This document shows positions 6,920 to 11,178 of a stretch of 11,178 nucleotides of DNA, piece after piece; the first letter of the stretch is position 1, and the number at the start of each line of letters is the position of its first letter. The notes beneath the pieces are model-generated. The model was not told where the DNA came from. It ran no database searches and saw only the letters and a program-made list of their open reading frames with translations. Position numbers and translations under genes: made by a program. The DNA is from an uncultured Phascolarctobacterium sp. (GTDB lineage: Bacteria; Bacillota; Negativicutes; Acidaminococcales; Acidaminococcaceae): contig CAMFZA010000040.1 in the NCBI GenBank assembly GCA_946002345.1, positions 1 to 11,178 on the forward strand, in the 5' to 3' direction.

Positions 6920-7411
6920 CTATTTACCTGCCTTCATTTTCAGCTGAGCCAATAGACCGCTCTTGAGCAGTAAGCCTGCAATAATACTGCCGCCAATGGT
7001 GCTAACCAAAAAGGGCGGAATAAAAAACCAGGCTACGGCTTTGCTGCCTAACAGGGTGCTGGCGATGAGCCAGGCCACCAAACCACCCAAAATACCGGTG
7101 CCGAAAACCTCGCCTGCCATGGCCGTAGGAATGTTTTGCCAGTGCTTGTAGGCAAGTCCTGCCAAAAGGGCACCAATCATACTGCCCGGGAAGGCCAAAA
7201 GGGAGCCGGTGCCAAGCATGTTACGTAGACAGGAAATGATAAAGGCAATGGCAACGGCATAATCAGGACCTAAAAGCACGGCACCTAAAACATTGATGAC
7301 ATGCTGTACAGGAAAGCATTTAGAAACTCCGGCTGGAATATAGATAAGATGAGCGCTGAGAGTGCCGATGGCAATCAGGAGTGCTGCAGATGTTAATTTT
7401 TTTACTTGCAT
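6920..7411 (-). CDS. thiW: ThiW, predicted ECF-type S component for thiazole (thiamine precursor)
   Basis: This is a 163-residue integral membrane protein that matches the ThiW family, predicted substrate-specific (S) components of energy-coupling-factor importers for hydroxyethylthiazole, a thiamine precursor. The conserved core KCFPVQHVINVLGAVLLGP (about residues 32-50), RNMLGTGSLLAFPGSMIGALLAGL and the FFIPPFLVSTIGGSII stretch are all present. Five or six membrane segments are likely. The ATG is preceded by AGAGGGG at seven bases. The promoter is the extended -10 at 7460-7468, giving a leader of about 42 bases. No TPP riboswitch fits in that leader, although most thiW genes have one. It heads the operon with the small membrane protein and arsR. 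The general ECF A and T components must be encoded elsewhere. Confidence 0.88.
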   Translation of the reverse strand: MQVKKLTSAALLIAIGTLSAHLIYIPAGVSKCFPVQHVINVLGAVLLGPDYAVAIAFIISCLRNMLGTGSLLAFPGSMIGALLAGLAYKHWQNIPTAMAGEVFGTGILGGLVAWLIASTLLGSKAVAWFFIPPFLVSTIGGSIIAGLLLKSGLLAQLKMKAGK

Positions 7412-7425
7412 GGAAATCCCCTCTA

Positions 7426-7436
7426 TTCATAATGAA
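7426..7436. promoter_or_regulatory. Candidate operator palindrome upstream of thiW
   Basis: TTCATAATGAA is a perfect 11-base palindrome about one base upstream of the thiW ribosome-binding site and just downstream of its expected transcription start. It could be a half-site for the operon's own ArsR repressor, since SmtB-type operators contain TGAA/TTCA elements. It does not form the full 12-2-12 operator of CzrA or SmtB, so this is a guess. Confidence 0.25.
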
Positions 7437-7459
7437 ATAAAAATGTAAAGTTCACTGAT

Positions 7460-7468
7460 ATTATACCA
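7460..7468 (-). promoter_or_regulatory. Extended -10 promoter of the thiW operon
   Basis: On the minus strand this reads TGGTATAAT, a perfect extended -10. No good -35 box is seen 17 bases upstream. The predicted start is near 7453, about 42 bases before the thiW ATG. Confidence 0.65.
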
Positions 7469-7570
7469 TTTTTCTCAAGAAGTGGGGAAGAAAAAAAGGA
7501 TAAGAGCGATTTTTTGTAGAATAAGAAAGCGATATCTTGATTTAGTTTTGTAATAATTGGAGTGATAGAC

Positions 7571-8713
7571 ATGAATCTGCTTGATGGTATCAAGGTTGTA
7601 GACTTTTCCAAATGGCTGCCGGGGCAATATTGCGGCATGTTGCTGGGTGATTATGGTGCAGATGTAATTAAGATTGAGGATTTAGCAGGTGACGCAACCC
7701 GTAGGTTTTGGCCGGAAAAGGCGCCAGGCATGAGCTATTGGCATATGATGCTGAATCGTAATAAGCGTGGGGTGGCATTGGACATCAAAAAGGCCGGTGG
7801 ACGGGAGGCGTTGAGCAAGCTTTTGGCAGAGGCCGATGTTTTTTTGGAGGGCTTTCGTCCCGGGTATCTGGCTCGCTACGGCTTGGATTATGAGAGCCTG
7901 CACAAAATCAATCCACGCTTAGTGTATTGTTCCATTACTGGCTTTGGGCAAAATTGCCATAAGCCCGCTCATGATTTGAATGTGATTGGGTTGGCAGGCT
8001 TGAATAGCCTTGATGATGTGGGCGGTGCCTGCGTCAGTGAGGTGCAGGTTTCCGCCATTGGCAGCGGTCTCAATGCCTTGAGCGGCATTGCCATGGCCCT
8101 CTTGGCTCGGGAGCGCACGGGGGAGGGGCAATGGCTGGATGTGAATTTATATGCCACAGCCATGTCCATGCAGGTTACGGGCATCAGTTCCCTGTGGGGC
8201 TGCGCAGAAACCGGCGACACACCCTTTGGCCGCACTGCTCATTATTACAATATTTATCGCACCAAGGATAATCGCTTCTTGACCGTTGGTACTATTGAGC
8301 CTAAGTTTTGGCAGCGCTTTTGCGATTTAATTGCTTGCCCAGAGCTGGAAAAGCGGCAGTTTGATTTTGCCCATGAGGCAGAGCTGAAGCAAATTGTTGC
8401 AGATAAAATTGCTGCTAAAACACAAAAGGAATGGCTGGAACTTATTGGTGGCGCAGAGTTTTGTGTTACTCCGGTGTGTACGCTGGATGAGGCTCTGCAG
8501 AGCCAGCTGACTGCGCAGGAGCATATGCTGCAGGAGCAGGAATGTGATTTGGGCAAGCTGCGCTATGTGGGCGGTCCTGTGAAATTCTCCCAGGGCGCAA
8601 GCGTGATTACTCGCCGTGCTCCTTACTTAGGGGAGCATACGGAGGAGGTTTTAGGAGCATTGGGCTATAGTCCGGAGGCTATCAGCGCTTTGCGGAGTGA
8701 AGGCGCGATTTAG
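7571..8713 (+). CDS. Family III CoA-transferase (CaiB/BaiF) lacking the usual catalytic Asp
   Basis: This is a 380-residue protein of the CaiB/BaiF/formyl-CoA transferase/methylacyl-CoA racemase family. Its N-terminal signature is MNLLDGIKVVDFSKWLPGQY with GDYGADVIKIED. The family blocks FLEGFRPGYLARYGLDY, VYCSITGFGQ and the H134-D135 pair (KPAHDLNVIG) are present, as is ARERTGEGQ. At the position of the nucleophilic Asp (Asp169 in formyl-CoA transferase), this protein has Ala162 in VSAIGSG, read from codon GCC at 8054-8056. Members normally have (A/G)D in this block, so classic transfer through an aspartyl anhydride is doubtful. The start ATG at 7571 follows GGAG at eight bases; the GTG at 7562 is part of that site. 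The TAG stop merges with the next gene's ribosome-binding site. The enzyme could be a racemase or isomerase relative, or a non-catalytic homologue. Confidence 0.85.
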   Translation: MNLLDGIKVVDFSKWLPGQYCGMLLGDYGADVIKIEDLAGDATRRFWPEKAPGMSYWHMMLNRNKRGVALDIKKAGGREALSKLLAEADVFLEGFRPGYLARYGLDYESLHKINPRLVYCSITGFGQNCHKPAHDLNVIGLAGLNSLDDVGGACVSEVQVSAIGSGLNALSGIAMALLARERTGEGQWLDVNLYATAMSMQVTGISSLWGCAETGDTPFGRTAHYYNIYRTKDNRFLTVGTIEPKFWQRFCDLIACPELEKRQFDFAHEAELKQIVADKIAAKTQKEWLELIGGAEFCVTPVCTLDEALQSQLTAQEHMLQEQECDLGKLRYVGGPVKFSQGASVITRRAPYLGEHTEEVLGALGYSPEAISALRSEGAI

Positions 8714-8719
8714 GAGGTG
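8712..8719 (+). promoter_or_regulatory. Ribosome-binding site overlapping the CoA-transferase stop
   Basis: AGGAGGTG shares its first two bases with the TAG stop of the CoA-transferase (8711-8713) and sits five to six bases before the protease ATG at 8724. It fixes the protease start and points to translational coupling. Confidence 0.8.
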
Positions 8720-8723
8720 TGCG

Positions 8724-9806
8724 ATGTATAAGCTATATAAACTGTTTATAGCCTTTGTGGTGGCTTGTTGTTGCTTTGTGGGCCTGCAGCCTGCGGAAGC
8801 AGGCATGATTAGTTTGGAGGATGAAATCAAAATGGGTCGGGAAACGGCTCAGGCTTTGGAAGCAAAGTATGGCTTGTCCCAGGACTATTATCTTAACGAG
8901 CGAGTGGACAAAATTGGCCAGCGCTTGGCAGCTGTGTGTGGGCGCGATGACATAAAATATTCCTTCAAGGTTCTCAATTCCAATGAAGTCAATGCTTTGG
9001 CCTGCCCGGGCGGCTTTATTTATGTGTTTAAGGGGCTTATGGATTACATGCCCTCGGATACGGAGCTGGCCGGGGTTTTGGGTCACGAGGTGGGACACGT
9101 TGCGAAAAAGCATACTGTGCACTCCATTGAAAAACAGATGTGGACCTCGCTGATTCTTTTGGCTGCCACCCGTGGTCAAGGCTTAGGCTTGGTGCAGGCT
9201 GCTCAGCAGGCGCTTTTTGCTGGCTATAGCCGTACCGACGAGCGTGGTGCAGATAAGGAAGGTGTGAGCAATACTATCAAGGCTGGCTTTAATCCCTATG
9301 CTATGCTGATTACGGTAAAAAAGCTGGATGATTTATCCAAGCAGGGCGGCGGCGCCAATTATGGCCTTTTCAGCAGCCATCCGGAGCCGGAGGAGCGGGT
9401 AAAGCGTGTTGTTAAGCAGCTCAAGGACTATAATATCCATCCGGACGTAACCGTGACCGATGAAAATCATGCTTTTGTTACTGAGGGCAGCTGGCGCTTT
9501 GATATTAACCAAAGCATTGGCAATACCAAGGCTGAATACCGTGCTTATATGTTGGCCGGTGGCTTATGGAATGTGCGCCAGCGGGGCAAGGTAAACCCTA
9601 ATTATTTCGTAGTCTATGATAATGGCAGCTATGCGCATATCTACTATGATGATATTCAGGTGCTGACCTTGTACACCCAGGATGCAGGAGCATGGGGCAG
9701 CGCCGGTGCTTATGCTAGCGCCTGTGTGGATATGCTGCGCAATTGGGCCGTGATTGCTAATGAAAATGATGCTAAAGCTGTAGCGAAAGACAAAAAGAAG
9801 AAATAG
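8724..9806 (+). CDS. Exported M48-family zinc metalloprotease with an unknown C-terminal domain
   Basis: This is a 360-residue secreted or membrane-anchored peptidase. A signal peptide covers about residues 1-26 and probably cleaves after AEA. The M48 domain spans about 29-240 with the zinc motif HEVGH (121-125), a third ligand Glu173 in SRTDERGAD, and the HPEPEERV segment (219-226) usual in this family. This is a BepA/LoiP-like extracytoplasmic quality-control type, not the multispanning HtpX type. Residues from about 245 to 350 form a separate beta-rich stretch (WRFDINQS, YFVVYDNGSYAHIYYDD) that I do not recognise. The tail is basic (KDKKKK). The start is set by AGGAGGTG; the GTG at 8697 is inside the upstream gene and unlikely. 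The gene is followed by a perfect terminator. Confidence 0.88.
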   Translation: MYKLYKLFIAFVVACCCFVGLQPAEAGMISLEDEIKMGRETAQALEAKYGLSQDYYLNERVDKIGQRLAAVCGRDDIKYSFKVLNSNEVNALACPGGFIYVFKGLMDYMPSDTELAGVLGHEVGHVAKKHTVHSIEKQMWTSLILLAATRGQGLGLVQAAQQALFAGYSRTDERGADKEGVSNTIKAGFNPYAMLITVKKLDDLSKQGGGANYGLFSSHPEPEERVKRVVKQLKDYNIHPDVTVTDENHAFVTEGSWRFDINQSIGNTKAEYRAYMLAGGLWNVRQRGKVNPNYFVVYDNGSYAHIYYDDIQVLTLYTQDAGAWGSAGAYASACVDMLRNWAVIANENDAKAVAKDKKKK

Positions 9807-9822
9807 CGGGCAAGCTTTCTAG

Positions 9823-9851
9823 AGCGCGGAGTGAAAAACTCCGCGCTTTTT
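9823..9851 (+). terminator. Intrinsic terminator after the M48 protease
   Basis: AGCGCGGAGT (9823-9832) and ACTCCGCGCT (9838-9847) form a perfect ten-pair, GC-rich stem with a GAAAA loop and five T residues starting at 9847. It lies 16 bases past the protease stop. Confidence 0.92.
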
Positions 9852-9872
9852 CTTTATTATTTGCTAGCATTG

Positions 9873-9881
9873 TGATAAAAT
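9873..9881 (+). promoter_or_regulatory. Extended -10 promoter of rsmI-metG
   Basis: TGATAAAAT is an extended -10 with one mismatch to TATAAT. It closely matches the promoter at 5116-5124 (both sit in TGTGATAWAAT). There is no convincing -35 box. The predicted start is near 9888, upstream of the ribosome-binding site at 9902-9912. Confidence 0.55.
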
Positions 9882-9901
9882 ATTTATATTCTGGACTGGA
9901 A

Positions 9902-9927
9902 GGGAGGCGAGGCTGAGACAAACTCAG
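9902..9927 (+). promoter_or_regulatory. Strong purine-rich site and small hairpin before the rsmI start
   Basis: GGGAGGCGAGG (9902-9912) is a strong ribosome-binding site, but no in-frame start codon lies 5-12 bases after it. Immediately downstream CTGAG-ACAAA-CTCAG (9913-9927) forms a five-pair hairpin, leaving nine bases to ATG 9937. If the hairpin folds, the site sits at a normal distance from that ATG. CTG at 9913 is an alternative weak start in the same frame as ATG 9937. Confidence 0.4.
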
Positions 9928-9950
9928 CAACTACATATGGAACCCTGTAT

Positions 9951-10772
9951 TTGTGCGCCACGCCCATTGGTAATTTGGAGGATATGACGCCGAGAGCCCA
10001 GCGGATGCTGGCGGAGGCGGATTTGATTGCCGCAGAGGATACGCGGCATACTCTGCAGCTTTTGAATCATTTTGGGATCAAGGGACGCCTGGTGCGTTAT
10101 GATGAGCACAGCAAGGAAAAGCAAGGAGCGTACCTTTTAGAGCAGCTTTTGCAGGGCAAAAGCATTGCTCTGGTCAGCGACGCGGGCTTTCCGGGCATTG
10201 CGGATCCGGGCGAGGCGTTGGCCAAGGAGGCTATTGCCGCCGGCGTGCGGGTGGTGCCCGTACCGGGGGCTAACGCAGCGCTGTGTGCCCTAATTGCTTC
10301 GGGACTGCCGGCCTATCCCTTTTTCTTTGGTGGCTTTTTGCCCAAAAGCAAAAAGAATCGGCGAGAGCAGCTGGAGGGCTGGAGGTATATACCTGCCACC
10401 ATTATCCTCTACGAAGCACCCCACCGCATTGAAGAGGTGCTCAAGAATATTTTGGAAAGCTGGGGCGACCGCCCTATGGCAGCGGCTCGGGAGCTGACCA
10501 AGCTCCACGAGGAGTTTTATCGGGGCACTATTAGCGGCTGCTTGGAATGGCTGGCGGCTAATGGAGCGCGGGGCGAGTTCTGTCTCGTCATCGGCGCCGG
10601 TGAAGCGAAGGCGCAGGTGGCAGAAGAACTGCTAGATCCCTTGGATGAGGTGCGGCAGCTGCTTTCCGAAGGCGTTGACAAAAAGACAGCGCTGGCTCAG
10701 GTAGCTAAAAAACGTAAAATTCCCAAACGGGAGCTATATAATCAACTAATTTCTGAAGGAGAAGAGGCTTAA
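9951..10772 (+). CDS. rsmI: RsmI, 16S rRNA (cytidine-1402-2'-O)-methyltransferase, start region probably frameshifted
   Basis: RsmI methylates the 2'-OH of C1402 in 16S rRNA, near the decoding centre. The sequence has CATPIGNLEDMTPRAQRML, AAEDTRHTLQLLNHF, DEHSKEKQG, SDAGFPGIADPG and PVPGANAALCALIASGL, all in family order, with the C-terminal tail GVDKKTALAQVAKKRKIPKRELY. The only conventional start in frame is TTG at 9951, but homologous sequence continues upstream in frame as GTLYL from GGA at 9939, with no in-frame ATG, GTG or TTG back to a stop at 9876. An ATG at 9937 is one base out of frame; adding one G after it would read MGTLYLCATPIG, the usual RsmI start. I therefore suspect a one-base loss. 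metG follows with a three-base gap. Function is certain; the N-terminus is not. Confidence 0.92.
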   Translation: MCATPIGNLEDMTPRAQRMLAEADLIAAEDTRHTLQLLNHFGIKGRLVRYDEHSKEKQGAYLLEQLLQGKSIALVSDAGFPGIADPGEALAKEAIAAGVRVVPVPGANAALCALIASGLPAYPFFFGGFLPKSKKNRREQLEGWRYIPATIILYEAPHRIEEVLKNILESWGDRPMAAARELTKLHEEFYRGTISGCLEWLAANGARGEFCLVIGAGEAKAQVAEELLDPLDEVRQLLSEGVDKKTALAQVAKKRKIPKRELYNQLISEGEEA

Positions 10773-10775
10773 AAT

Positions 10776-11178
10776 ATGACAAAACCCACCTATTATATTA
10801 CTACACCTATCTACTATCCCAGTGATAACTTGCATATTGGTCATGCTTATTGCACCACCATTGCTGATACATTGGCTCGCTATCATCGCCTAAAGGGCGA
10901 GGAGGTTTGGTTCCTCACCGGCAGTGACGAGCACGGCCTAAAAATTCAACGTAAGGCAAAGGAAAAGGGCGTAACTCCTATTCAATATGTTGATGCTATT
11001 ATTGCCAACTTCAAGCTGCTGTGGGAGCGTCTGCATATTTCCAATAACGACTTTTTACGCACCAGCCAGGAGCGTCATCACAAGGTTGTGCAGGATGCAC
11101 TGCAAAAAATTTATGAGCAGGGCGATATCTACAAAAAGAATTATAAGGGCCTGTACTGTGTGCCCTGCGAAGCCTACT
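10776..11178 (+). CDS. metG: Methionyl-tRNA synthetase, N-terminal 134 codons, runs off the window
   Basis: This class I aminoacyl-tRNA synthetase charges initiator and elongator tRNA-Met. The visible part has YYITTPIYYPSDNLHIGHAY with the HIGH motif, TGSDEHGLKI, and at the window end YCVPCEA, the start of the zinc-knuckle insertion. The ATG begins three bases after the rsmI stop; GAGG eight bases upstream, within the rsmI end, is the likely ribosome-binding site, with AAGGAG further upstream. It is co-transcribed with rsmI. The start and the first domain are intact as far as can be seen. Confidence 0.95.
   Translation, partial: MTKPTYYITTPIYYPSDNLHIGHAYCTTIADTLARYHRLKGEEVWFLTGSDEHGLKIQRKAKEKGVTPIQYVDAIIANFKLLWERLHISNNDFLRTSQERHHKVVQDALQKIYEQGDIYKKNYKGLYCVPCEAY

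Noticed and set aside
7515..7522. TGTAGAAT as promoter of the CoA-transferase
   Set aside because: It resembles the candidate at 1069-1076, but there is no -35 element in either place and the -10 is imperfect, so it was not called.
7412..7560. TPP riboswitch before thiW
   Set aside because: The minus-strand leader contains none of the conserved thi-box blocks and is too short after the promoter.

Overview
The window looks like ordinary chromosomal sequence from a Firmicutes-type bacterium. Shine-Dalgarno sites are strong and close to AGGAGG, solute-binding proteins carry lipobox signal peptides, intrinsic terminators sit between most transcription units, and rsmI is followed by metG. A member of the Negativicutes (for example an Acidaminococcaceae or Phascolarctobacterium-like gut anaerobe) would fit, but there is no rRNA or other phylogenetic marker here, so this is inference. 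I see no phage, transposon, CRISPR or tRNA.

Layout. (1) 2-832, the 3' part of an FkbM-type methyltransferase, closed by a long hairpin. (2) 833-1134, a 302-base regulatory gap. (3) 1135-5043, a ferric-iron/aminoethylphosphonate/polyamine-type ABC importer: an abundant-type lipoprotein binding protein, an attenuating hairpin, a fused two-domain permease broken by an in-frame TAG at codon 177, and an FbpC/PotA-type ATPase. (4) 5151-6161, a second binding lipoprotein of the same broad class with its own extended -10 promoter. (5) 6284-7411 on the minus strand, a three-gene operon: ThiW (thiazole-type ECF S component), an unrecognised 96-residue membrane protein, and an ArsR/SmtB repressor with a complete alpha-5 zinc-site motif. 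(6) 7571-9806, a family III CoA-transferase lacking the usual catalytic aspartate, followed by an exported M48 metalloprotease whose ribosome-binding site overlaps the upstream stop codon. (7) 9951-11178, rsmI (16S rRNA 2'-O-methyltransferase), whose start region looks frameshifted, and the first 134 codons of metG.

How the genes work together. The importer genes form one functional unit with two candidate binding proteins, but the permease as written cannot be made full length without readthrough, suppression or a sequence correction. The minus-strand operon couples a predicted thiamine-precursor transporter to a metal-sensing repressor and shows no TPP riboswitch, which is unusual for thiW. 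The rsmI-metG pair is translation housekeeping.

The most notable observations are three small anomalies in otherwise well-preserved genes: the amber codon in the permease, the apparent one-base loss at the rsmI start, and the Asp-to-Ala change in the CoA-transferase. Each could be real biology or a sequence/assembly error, and the window alone cannot decide. I did not find a convincing wholly new system. The thiW-membrane protein-zinc sensor operon is the best candidate for an undescribed regulatory link.
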